Positions 6,272 through 13,237 of a DNA stretch of 17,804 bases are shown piece by piece. The stretch is taken from positions 1 to 17,804 of the forward strand of contig JACQJM010000199.1 in assembly GCA_016205045.1 (NCBI GenBank), written 5' to 3'. How positions within the stretch are numbered: position 1 is the first letter of the stretch; each line of letters opens with the position of its first letter. This DNA is from Elusimicrobiota bacterium. GTDB taxonomy: Bacteria > Elusimicrobiota > Elusimicrobia > JACQJN01. Made by a program: the position numbers and the translations under genes. The notes beneath the pieces are model-generated. The model saw only the letters and a program-made list of their open reading frames with translations, was not told the DNA's origin and did not search any database.

Positions 6272-7807
6272 GTGAGAATCTTCCGTATTATTTTATCCCT
6301 AATTTTGAGCTTAGGATCACCTGCCATGGCCGTGGCTCAGGCAGGGAAATCTCAGGTGGCCCCAGTTTTGGGAGGAAGTACCCCCACCATAGACCCAGGA
6401 GCCCTCATTCGCTGGGTGGACGCCACATTTAATCGCCCCCTTGGTGCTTCCACCCCTCTTCCCATTTTGATCGATCCCTTGGGCAGAACATCTCTCTTGC
6501 CAGTCTCCCATCCTGCTCCCATAAAACCAAATATAAATCCCGGCAGCGATTCTCCTGCCGCCTCTCGTCCCAACTCTTTGATTCCAGTGCTCAATGCTAA
6601 TTCACGGGAGAAAACCCCCAAACTCAATTCCCAAATCCCCATGGAAACAGGTTCCGCTTCGGGAGAAGAGTCTGCGCTCCCAAGCCTCGATCAAATGGGA
6701 CGCCTCTTTGACCAGACAGGATTAAAGAGCGCGGTTGCCGGTAATCTTGGATTTAAGCCGACTTTGGGTTCCGAAGGAGAACAACCCTCCCGCAAACGAC
6801 CCATTGGATTTAAAGTGAGACCGGAAACAGAATCATCTTCCGCACACACCGGCCATTCTAAGTCACGAGCCATTGGATTCAATGTTCCCTTAGAAAAACA
6901 AGAACCGGCCGAAACGGAATCCTATTCAAAAGAACCGGTAATCCTGGTGACAGGATTTGAACCCTTTGGAGATTCCGAAGAAAATGTTTCTAAGAGCTTA
7001 GCCGAACGTCTGGATGGCACCACCGTCACCGTTTATGGAGGAGAAGAAGATGGTTTATATCCTCATTCTTCCGCTAAAACTCAATCCCCGCAATCTCCCC
7101 CAGGACCTCTTCTGAGAACATTCCAGGTAGTTGGCCGGGTCCTTCCTGTCTCTTTTGAGAGAGCCGGCGCTCAAATCGAGAATTTAATTCAAGAGATAAA
7201 GCCTCGGGTGCTTTTGATGTTGGGGTTAAGCGGGAGAACTCCCACCATAGAGCTGGAGCAGATGGCATACAATGTTAAACATTCTCCGGAAGCTCCCGAT
7301 GAAGACGGAGAGGCCCCTTCTTTAAGACCAATTTTAGACCCCAAAATGCCCCAGTTGTTTCTATCTAACGCCAATGTGGGAGAGTTGGCTCAATGGTTGC
7401 AGCAAAGGAATATCCCCATCACGGTATCTCAACACGCAGGTCTATTTGTCAGCAACAGCACCTATTACCTTGCTCTCAACATGATTCAATATCTTGCGGA
7501 ACAAGGCACCCTTAACACACTGGCCATTTTTGTTCATCTCCCCCATGCCCAGGAGCATTTACCGGAAGAACAGAGGAGGCAGGTCGTTAACTCATCCGTA
7601 AAACGTAGTATGGGAATCGCTGCAAAGTTGACAGAATGGGTAAAGGCTCTTGTTTCCACCACCCAGCCTACTCCATCCAAAAACACCACAACGCAAGTTC
7701 CACCCAATGCTCCGATAGAATACCTCACCGAAATCTCTGCCCTGATAGCAGAATGGTTGGCCTCTGCCGCGGTATTTTCAGACCGCGCCGCCAATTCTCC
7801 ACGCTGA
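6272..7807 (+). CDS. Secreted pyroglutamyl-peptidase-like protein (C15 fold), catalytic Cys replaced by Ser
   Basis: 511 aa from GTG. Signal peptide: hydrophobic 5-20, likely cleavage after AVAQA (24). Residues 25-220 are Pro/Ser-rich and disordered-looking, with two related short blocks RPIGFKV (176-182) and RAIGFNV (199-205). From 222 the peptidase C15 fold begins: VILVTGFEPFG (223-233), then N238/S240. In GRTPTIELEQMAYNV, E329 aligns with the catalytic Glu. In SQHAGLFVSNSTYY, S394 (codon AGC at 7451-7453) sits where C15 enzymes have the nucleophilic Cys. In IFVHLP, H422 aligns with the catalytic His. Classical enzymes are cytosolic and about 215 aa; this one is exported, has a long linker and an extra C-terminal tail. 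It is either a Ser-variant hydrolase or a binding protein. It stands alone and converges on korB, with a 14-bp gap. Confidence 0.85.
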   Translation: MRIFRIILSLILSLGSPAMAVAQAGKSQVAPVLGGSTPTIDPGALIRWVDATFNRPLGASTPLPILIDPLGRTSLLPVSHPAPIKPNINPGSDSPAASRPNSLIPVLNANSREKTPKLNSQIPMETGSASGEESALPSLDQMGRLFDQTGLKSAVAGNLGFKPTLGSEGEQPSRKRPIGFKVRPETESSSAHTGHSKSRAIGFNVPLEKQEPAETESYSKEPVILVTGFEPFGDSEENVSKSLAERLDGTTVTVYGGEEDGLYPHSSAKTQSPQSPPGPLLRTFQVVGRVLPVSFERAGAQIENLIQEIKPRVLLMLGLSGRTPTIELEQMAYNVKHSPEAPDEDGEAPSLRPILDPKMPQLFLSNANVGELAQWLQQRNIPITVSQHAGLFVSNSTYYLALNMIQYLAEQGTLNTLAIFVHLPHAQEHLPEEQRRQVVNSSVKRSMGIAAKLTEWVKALVSTTQPTPSKNTTTQVPPNAPIEYLTEISALIAEWLASAAVFSDRAANSPR

Positions 7808-7821
7808 CAATTTTTCTAAAA

Positions 7822-8763
7822 TTACAGGAAGCCTTCGAGGATTTCTGCCTGCTCTTTTTCGGTGAGACCTAGCCTCTGCTTGACCGCAGGGCCGAATCTC
7901 TGGATGGTGGGATCGAGGTCTTCATAGGTAGGAACTTCGGTATTCTCATAAAAAACGCCCAAGGGGATGTGCTCCCCCCACTCAAAAGCCTTGGTCATGG
8001 CTTGGCTGAAATTCTTGGGGTCATGACCTTTTTCTTCCAGCTTATACACTCTCTGCTTAAACCAGGTGTATGTGTTGATCTTGTTGTAGGTCACACAGGG
8101 AGAGAAGCAGTCCACCAGGGAAAATCCCTTGTGCTGAATGGCCTTGGCCATCACCTCCGCCATGTGGTTGGGCTCACCCGAAAATGTCCTGGCCACGAAT
8201 GTGGCCCCCGAAACCAATGCCAACGCCATGGGATTTACGGGTGTTTCGATCACCCCTTCGGGTGTCGATTTAGTTTTCACCCCTTTCTCCGTGGTGGCGG
8301 AAGCCTGCCCCGTCGTGAGACCATAGATTTGGTTGTCCATGACGATATAAGTCAGATCCAAATTTCGCCGCACAGTGTGCAAGAAGTGGCCCACGCCTAT
8401 GCCGTATCCATCCCCATCTCCCCCTGTGATGATCACGGTGAGGTCGGGGTTGGCAAGCTTCGCTCCCGTGGCGACAGGGAGGGCGCGGCCATGAAGGGTG
8501 TGCATCCCATAGGTCTTGAAAAATCCGGGTAAATTGGAAGAACAGCCTATGCCCGAAACGGTAAGAATGTCTTTAGGCTGGAGGCCCAGCGCGGAGCAGG
8601 CTTTCTGAAGAGAAGTCAACACTCCAAAATCGCCGCAACTGGGACACCAATCCGGCTTCACGTCGGATTTAAAGTCCGTTGGAGTCAAGGGTTTGTGTTC
8701 CGAAAGTGGCGTTCTTTCCGGCACACAAAATAAATGAGTTGTTTCTTGTTTTACTTCACTCAT
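7822..8763 (-). CDS. korB: 2-oxoacid:ferredoxin oxidoreductase, beta (TPP-binding) subunit
   Basis: 313 aa, cytosolic. With KorA it oxidatively decarboxylates a 2-oxoacid (2-oxoglutarate is the likeliest substrate) to the acyl-CoA, passing electrons to ferredoxin. Cluster ligands are visible: C40 and C43 in WCPSCGDFGVL, C74 in GIGCSS, and C223 in the FSPCVTYN segment. The TPP-binding block is GGDGDGYGIGVGH (114-126) through VMDNQIYGLTTGQ (141-153). It lies 18 nt downstream of korA on the same strand, so it is the second gene of a two-gene operon. Distinguishing 2-oxoglutarate from pyruvate or other 2-oxoacids is not possible from sequence reading alone. Confidence 0.92.
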   Translation of the reverse strand: MSEVKQETTHLFCVPERTPLSEHKPLTPTDFKSDVKPDWCPSCGDFGVLTSLQKACSALGLQPKDILTVSGIGCSSNLPGFFKTYGMHTLHGRALPVATGAKLANPDLTVIITGGDGDGYGIGVGHFLHTVRRNLDLTYIVMDNQIYGLTTGQASATTEKGVKTKSTPEGVIETPVNPMALALVSGATFVARTFSGEPNHMAEVMAKAIQHKGFSLVDCFSPCVTYNKINTYTWFKQRVYKLEEKGHDPKNFSQAMTKAFEWGEHIPLGVFYENTEVPTYEDLDPTIQRFGPAVKQRLGLTEKEQAEILEGFL

Positions 8764-8781
8764 ACCACCTTACCACGCTTT

Positions 8782-10503
8782 TTACGCCTTCAGAACTTCT
8801 TCAATCTTCTGGTATGTCGAACCTGGATAAAAAGGTTCTCCATCATACTTTAACCAACGATGCGGGATGAAGAACCCCGTCTCTTGGCGGATCAAGCGCG
8901 CCATCTGGGCGGTGTAATTGGCTTCCATGATCATCGCTTTCCGAGAACGGTACAGCACTTCCGAAACTTCCTTCCATGGAAACGGCCAAATAGTCCTGAG
9001 TGGCAGAATGTTGATACGGTTCTGCCCATTTTGGTTGAAGGCTGTCATCATGCGCTTCATCATATTATAGGAAGAGCCCCATCCCACCAGAGTCAACTCC
9101 GCATCCTTAGGGCCTTCCAGAATGGGGGGTTTTAAATCGCGGGCGGCATACTCCATTTTTCTCATGCGCTTGTTCATCATCTTATTGCGCGTGTGAGGAT
9201 CGGTTGCCACATCCGAAATGAGCTCACCCTTTTCATCGTGTTCATCGGATCCCGCCACATAGGCCATGCCTTCCTGGCCGGGAATGGCCCGGGGAGAAAC
9301 TCCCGTATCGGTGTCTAGGTAACGCTTAAATTCATCTCCATTTTCCTTCGGCTTGGCCCACACCCCTCGATCAATCTTCACGTTCAAATCTAGACCATCG
9401 ACTGTCTCCTGATGTTCCGAGAGGAGAAGATCCGAGAGAATGATCACCGGGCATTGGTACTTCTCGGCTAAATTAAATGCTTCAGCAGTGGTGTAGAAGG
9501 CGTCTTCCAAGGTGAGAGGAGCGATCACGATCTTGGGGTATTCTCCCTGAGAAGCTCCCAGAACCTGAAAAAGGTCTCCCTGCTCAGTTTTGGTGGGAAG
9601 GCCCGTGGAAGGCCCGCCCCGCTGCACCTCCACGATGACCACGGGTGCCTCGATCATGGCGGCCAATCCCACCGCCTCGGTCATGAGAGAAAAACCGCCG
9701 CCCGAGGTGCCCGTCATGGCGCGCACCCCGGCGTGTCCCGCCCCTATCGCCATGTTAAGGGCGGCAATCTCATCTTCCGCTTGTTTAAATACCATCCCGT
9801 AACGCGGGCCTTTGGGAGCCAAATAATGCATGATGGAGGAGGCCGGGGTCATGGGGTAAGCGCTGTAAAACTTACAGCCCGCGGCCAGAGCCCCCACTGC
9901 ATACGCCTGGTTTCCCGACATGATAAGGCGTCTTTTGGAGCCGGTAGGAATGGAGATGCCCAGATCAGGAAAATTTTGGGCCGCGTAATCATACCCAGAT
10001 TTCGCCACCTGGACATTGGCTTCTTGAATTTGTTCTCCCTTTTTCTTAAATGTTTCTCGAAGCAGATTGGCCAAAGTCTCAAAGGGAAGCCCCGTCAGCT
10101 TCATCAGAGCCCCCAAGGCCACGGTGTTCTGCATCAAGGGATTGGGAGAAAGTTTAAAAATGGGAAGCCCTAAAGATCGAGCCCCAGGTCGAAGAGAGTT
10201 ATCTTCCAACTTAAACCGATCCGCATTAAATAAAACTCCCTTCCGGGCATCCCTGGATTCCCGGTCTATGGTATCTTGATTTAAGGCGATAAGGATGTCG
10301 CAGTCATCCGACTGAGTCCACACTTTCTCCGGACCCACGCTGGTCTGGAAAAGAACATGCCCCCCTCGGATGACGGACTGGTAGGAGTTGTACGCGTATG
10401 CGTGCAAACCCAACCGCGCGCAGATTTTTATAAAAGTCTCGCCGCAAGATGCGATCCCGTCTCCCGCCGCCCCGCCTACCCAAAGATTAAACGCATTGCT
10501 CAC
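8782..10503 (-). CDS. korA: 2-oxoacid:ferredoxin oxidoreductase, fused gamma-alpha subunit
   Basis: 573 aa from GTG. The gamma domain comes first (1 to about 185): LWVGGAAGDGIASCGETF binds the CoA-side pocket, and SYQSVIRGGH is typical. The alpha domain follows (about 192-573): LIMSGNQAYAVGALAAGC, YPMTPASSIMHYL, the TGTSGGGFSLMTEAVGLA loop, and VQRGGPSTGLPTKTEQGDL. This is the KorA/OforA-type fusion that works with a separate beta subunit. No ferredoxin-like delta subunit lies nearby, so soluble ferredoxin is presumably the direct acceptor. A -10 box (TAAAAT) ends 6 nt before the GTG, so the mRNA is probably leaderless. An ATG 9 nt upstream is closed at once by TGA, which supports the GTG start. 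Confidence 0.92.
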   Translation of the reverse strand: MSNAFNLWVGGAAGDGIASCGETFIKICARLGLHAYAYNSYQSVIRGGHVLFQTSVGPEKVWTQSDDCDILIALNQDTIDRESRDARKGVLFNADRFKLEDNSLRPGARSLGLPIFKLSPNPLMQNTVALGALMKLTGLPFETLANLLRETFKKKGEQIQEANVQVAKSGYDYAAQNFPDLGISIPTGSKRRLIMSGNQAYAVGALAAGCKFYSAYPMTPASSIMHYLAPKGPRYGMVFKQAEDEIAALNMAIGAGHAGVRAMTGTSGGGFSLMTEAVGLAAMIEAPVVIVEVQRGGPSTGLPTKTEQGDLFQVLGASQGEYPKIVIAPLTLEDAFYTTAEAFNLAEKYQCPVIILSDLLLSEHQETVDGLDLNVKIDRGVWAKPKENGDEFKRYLDTDTGVSPRAIPGQEGMAYVAGSDEHDEKGELISDVATDPHTRNKMMNKRMRKMEYAARDLKPPILEGPKDAELTLVGWGSSYNMMKRMMTAFNQNGQNRINILPLRTIWPFPWKEVSEVLYRSRKAMIMEANYTAQMARLIRQETGFFIPHRWLKYDGEPFYPGSTYQKIEEVLKA

Positions 10504-10509
10504 GAATAC

Positions 10510-10538
10510 ATTTTACTTCTATTTCCCCATGAGAACAA
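10510..10538 (-). promoter_or_regulatory. Promoter of korAB, leaderless arrangement
   Basis: On the minus strand, TTGTTC (10538-10533, 3 of 6) is separated by 17 bp from TAAAAT (10515-10510, 5 of 6). The GTG start of korA begins 7 nt after the -10 box. No Shine-Dalgarno sequence is present. Confidence 0.45.
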
Positions 10539-10557
10539 GTCACAACAAGACCAAAAG

Positions 10558-10583
10558 ACCCAGGAGAACCTGGGTACTTTTTC
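10558..10583. terminator. Hairpin with T-tract between korA and the HAD-like gene
   Basis: ACCCAGG and CCTGGGT pair across AGAA (10558-10575), followed on the plus strand by ACTTTTTCT. On the minus strand it is followed by CTTTTGG. It lies in the divergent intergenic gap, so it may stop antisense transcripts or act as a 5' leader element for the plus-strand gene at 10645. Confidence 0.4.
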
Positions 10584-10644
10584 TAACCTTAAATAGGTCA
10601 TTGGTCTCACGCTCCGATTCTCCCATTTAAATACCATTTAAACC

Positions 10645-12225
10645 ATGAAAAAATATCTCGTTTTCCCCTTCCTTCTTTCCGTTTTTATTCTTGTGTCTTT
10701 ATCCCCCCAGGGAAATGCGGCCGGAGCCAAATTCGATTGGTCTAAGGTCGCCTCCGTTCAGGGAATGCCCCTGGTGATCCTCCCTTACGGTGCTGACCAT
10801 GTGGATATCGATAATGCCTTCAATGTCCTGGTTGACTCCAACGATATATTTCAATCCGTCAATACTGCCGACCATAAAAAACAGTTCAACACCGAGGCTT
10901 CCCGGATACTTAAGCGAAGTCCCGTGGTGGCGATCCTGCGCCACAACCAATTGGCCCTAATTCCCCAAAATCTGACCTCGGGCGCCAAAATGTCCTTTCT
11001 CAACTTGAGAGGAGAAGCCGCACTTAGGAGAATTGTCGTCTCTCCTCAACTCGTGACTCAGCTCCAACGTTTAGATGCCGCGGACATCGGGCTCATCACA
11101 TCAGCCCTCAACCTTCTTTTCGACCACAAACGTCCCTTTCCCAGCGAGTCCTTTCCCGTCATCCCTTCCCCCCTCCTGGCATTGGCTCAACAAAGGCTTT
11201 ACAGCGTTTCGTGGGGAAGTCCCGATAGCGGAGACGCCCAAAAAGCCCGCTTGACGATTAAGGACCGCACCGCTTTCATCCTATCTCCGGAGTTCAAGAA
11301 TTGGGTCAAATGGGAAAAAGCTCAGGGAAAACAGGTATTCTGGCTGAAGGATTTGGACAAGACTCAGGCCGCAGGGGATATATTTACGTTCTTCTTCTTA
11401 TGGCGGGCTGAAAACGGAAAAATTACTCCTCAGCAAAATGAAGTCATCAAGTCTTTCCTCAAAACGGTGCAGGTCAATGATCCAGCCTTACGCGAAGAAC
11501 TGAGCCATGCCAATCAAAACGACGCGAGAACCAATGCACTTCTAGTGATCAAGCTTTGGAGAAACAAGGAAAAAGGCGGTGAAGGGATAGCGATGTTGGA
11601 GTTCTGGAGTAAGGTGTACTGGCCTACCCAAATAGGACTGAGCCGAGAGGAAAAACTAAGAGAGGTGGCTGAATTTGCCCCTCACTATGCCTCTAAAATT
11701 TATCCTTGGGTTCCCGAGGAGAACCTGGCCCTAAGAAAAATTGGGATAGAAGTGGTGATCGTATCCAATGGGGATCAGGAACTGGCTAAAGCGGTTGCTC
11801 CTCTTTTGGGAATCAAAAAAAGCAACGTGGTGGGATCTCATCTGTTATACAAAGAGGGTATAGCCACAGGAGTCAACCATTCTTACGAGATTTTTGATAA
11901 GGATTGGACCCCTAGACCCCAACCTGGAAAATCCCATAGCTTTCACTTCTGGGTCAACAACAATAAAAGACGCTGGGGCTGGCGAACTCTGGATTTAAAC
12001 CGTATTATTCTGGCCGGAATTGACGGCGATTCCGCTTCCTCGGATGGAGGCATGATGATTAACCTTCTTCCCGGGGCCGCACTGGGAAATTTCATGATAG
12101 ATACTCCTCATGAGCCCAATCGCCTGCAAAAATTTTACGCGCTGGTGAAAAAATACGGCTGGTCTCTGGGACAATATTTTACCCTCTCCCATGACCCATC
12201 AAGTCCGGCGGATTGGAACGATTAG
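10645..12225 (+). CDS. Secreted HAD-superfamily phosphatase-like protein
   Basis: 526 aa with a clear signal peptide (MKKYLVFPFLLSVFILVSLS, cleavage near NAA-G at 26-27). Residues 30-225 have no motif I know. From about 230 the HAD phosphatase pattern appears: motif I DLDKT (D236, D238, T240) after the strand KQVFWL; motif II VVIVSNGDQEL with S374 (370-380); a Lys (K429) in PGKSHSFHF as a candidate motif III; and motif IV GIDGDSASSDGGMM with D462 and D467. A helical cap lies between motifs I and II, as in phosphoserine-phosphatase-type members. All core catalytic positions are present, so activity is plausible, probably in the periplasm. Substrate unknown. It is monocistronic, lacks a Shine-Dalgarno sequence, and ends before the palindromic repeat at 12228. 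Confidence 0.78.
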   Translation: MKKYLVFPFLLSVFILVSLSPQGNAAGAKFDWSKVASVQGMPLVILPYGADHVDIDNAFNVLVDSNDIFQSVNTADHKKQFNTEASRILKRSPVVAILRHNQLALIPQNLTSGAKMSFLNLRGEAALRRIVVSPQLVTQLQRLDAADIGLITSALNLLFDHKRPFPSESFPVIPSPLLALAQQRLYSVSWGSPDSGDAQKARLTIKDRTAFILSPEFKNWVKWEKAQGKQVFWLKDLDKTQAAGDIFTFFFLWRAENGKITPQQNEVIKSFLKTVQVNDPALREELSHANQNDARTNALLVIKLWRNKEKGGEGIAMLEFWSKVYWPTQIGLSREEKLREVAEFAPHYASKIYPWVPEENLALRKIGIEVVIVSNGDQELAKAVAPLLGIKKSNVVGSHLLYKEGIATGVNHSYEIFDKDWTPRPQPGKSHSFHFWVNNNKRRWGWRTLDLNRIILAGIDGDSASSDGGMMINLLPGAALGNFMIDTPHEPNRLQKFYALVKKYGWSLGQYFTLSHDPSSPADWND

Positions 12226-12227
12226 CC

Positions 12228-12456
12228 CGAAATCCCCAGTTGGACCTTATGTTCCGACTCAAAGAGTCGTATAATAATGTGCACCCGGGGATTTCGCCGC
12301 AAAGCGGCCTCACTTGCCAGGATGGATTTCGTAGAAGCAGATGTCTGGCAAGTGAGGGGCGACCCCTCACTTTGACCGCTAAACATCCATGATCTAGCTT
12401 CGCGGCAAAGTGAGGCCCGCAGGGTGAATTCTTCAGTTCAACTGAAGAATTCAGGT
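12228..12456. repeat. Composite palindromic repeat, copy 2, with alternating complementary arms
   Basis: The stems in order are: CGAAATCCCC (12228-12237) with GGGGATTTCG (12287-12296); CCTCACTTGCCAG (12308-12320) with CTGGCAAGTGAGG (12345-12357); AAGTGAGGGG (12350-12359) with CCCCTCACTT (12363-12372), an alternative pairing; CCTCACTTTGACCGC (12365-12379) with GCGGCAAAGTGAGG (12402-12415); and a 27-bp perfect palindrome (12426-12452). The part 12376-12456 repeats 3-112. It fills the whole gap between two convergent genes, and its last palindrome abuts the phhB stop codon, so it may end transcription from both sides. Confidence 0.8.
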
Positions 12457-12728
12457 TAGCCTATCTGATCGATCTTCTGGGCGAGATCAAAATCTTTTTG
12501 AGTAAGCCCGTTGGCGGAGTGAGTGGTCAAGGAAAGGGTCACCCGAGAATAGCTCCAGGTGATGTCGGGATGGTGATCCATAGACTCCGCCGCAAAACCC
12601 ACCTTCACCAAAAAAGCCGTCGCCTCCACGAAGTCCTTAAACTTGAATTTCTTCTCAATGGCATTCCCCATCCTTTCCCAGCCTTTTACCGTTTTAAGTT
12701 TGTCTTGAATCTCTTTCTCACTTAACAT
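12456..12728 (-). CDS. phhB: 4a-hydroxytetrahydrobiopterin dehydratase (pterin carbinolamine dehydratase)
   Basis: 90 aa, the normal length for the PCD/DCoH family. It dehydrates 4a-hydroxytetrahydropterin to the quinonoid dihydropterin, recycling the pterin cofactor. The diagnostic block is MDHHPDITWSYSRVTLSLTT (59-78) with the tandem His, then HSANGLTQKDFDLAQKID (79-96 by family position, near the C-terminus here). The N-terminus LSEKEIQDKLKTVKGWE is also typical. A good Shine-Dalgarno sequence (GAAGGAGAG) precedes the ATG; it lies 12 nt past queF, so the two are probably co-transcribed. No aromatic amino acid hydroxylase is nearby, so the physiological pterin is uncertain. Confidence 0.93.
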   Translation of the reverse strand: MLSEKEIQDKLKTVKGWERMGNAIEKKFKFKDFVEATAFLVKVGFAAESMDHHPDITWSYSRVTLSLTTHSANGLTQKDFDLAQKIDQIG

Positions 12729-12740
12729 TTCTCTCTCCTT

Positions 12741-13154
12741 CTAAACGGGGTCTGACCCCGTTTTTCGGGGGTGCCTCGCTGTAATGGTGGAGTGCATTCC
12801 CCCTCGGGTGTTGAATTCTCCCGTCACCACCGCCCACAGAGGCTTACAGGCCTCGACCACATCGTCCAAGATTCGATTGATCGCATTCTCATAGAAGATT
12901 CCCAAATTTCGATAGGCCAAAATGTAATATTTCAAAGATTTGAGCTCTAAACAAACCTTATCCGGCATGTACACCAGGGTTACCTTGCCGAAATCAGGAA
13001 GATGAGTTTTGGGGCAGATAGAGGTGAACTCCGGCATCTCAATCTTGATCTCGTACTTAGAGTACTGATTGGGCCATGTTTCGATTTTAGGAAGATTTTC
13101 TTGCTTCCCCGACTTAGCATGATCCTCGGTATAAACACTCGTGGTATTACTCAT
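12741..13154 (-). CDS. queF: NADPH-dependent 7-cyano-7-deazaguanine reductase
   Basis: 137 aa, the short unimodular QueF form. It reduces preQ0 to preQ1 in queuosine biosynthesis. EFTSICPKTHLPDFG carries the thioimide-forming C47 and D54. The QueF signature is ELKSLKYY (70-77), followed by YRNLGIFYENAINRI (E89 is the substrate-binding Glu; a Tyr stands before it where B. subtilis QueF has His) and FNTRGGM. The last residues KTGSDPV come from an intergenic-type hairpin into which the frame runs, so the native tail was probably shorter. A strong Shine-Dalgarno sequence (AGGAGG) lies upstream of the ATG. The downstream neighbour phhB is another pterin/deazapurine-pathway enzyme. Confidence 0.95.
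   Translation of the reverse strand: MSNTTSVYTEDHAKSGKQENLPKIETWPNQYSKYEIKIEMPEFTSICPKTHLPDFGKVTLVYMPDKVCLELKSLKYYILAYRNLGIFYENAINRILDDVVEACKPLWAVVTGEFNTRGGMHSTITARHPRKTGSDPV
12743..12763. repeat. Perfect 10-bp-arm hairpin overlapping the queF stop
   Basis: AAACGGGGTC and GACCCCGTTT pair around one T. The TAG stop codon of queF and six of its last codons lie in it. On the plus strand it is followed by TT and on the minus strand by AGAAGG, the phhB ribosome binding site. Such GGGGTCTGACCCC palindromes occur as dispersed repeats in many genomes. Confidence 0.7.
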
Positions 13155-13185
13155 ATTATTTTTTTCCTCCTACTCCCCCTCACCC

Positions 13186-13221
13186 GACCTCCGGTCACCC
13201 TCTCCCACCCAGGGGAGAGGG
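13186..13221. repeat. Intergenic hairpins between copA and queF
   Basis: GACC/GGTC (13186-13196) and CCCTCTCCC/GGGAGAGGG with a 6-nt loop (13198-13221). The second stem matches one at 3918-3940. It lies downstream of copA on the minus strand and upstream of queF, so it may end the copA transcript. Confidence 0.6.
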
Positions 13222-13237
13222 AATTTTGAAATAGCTC

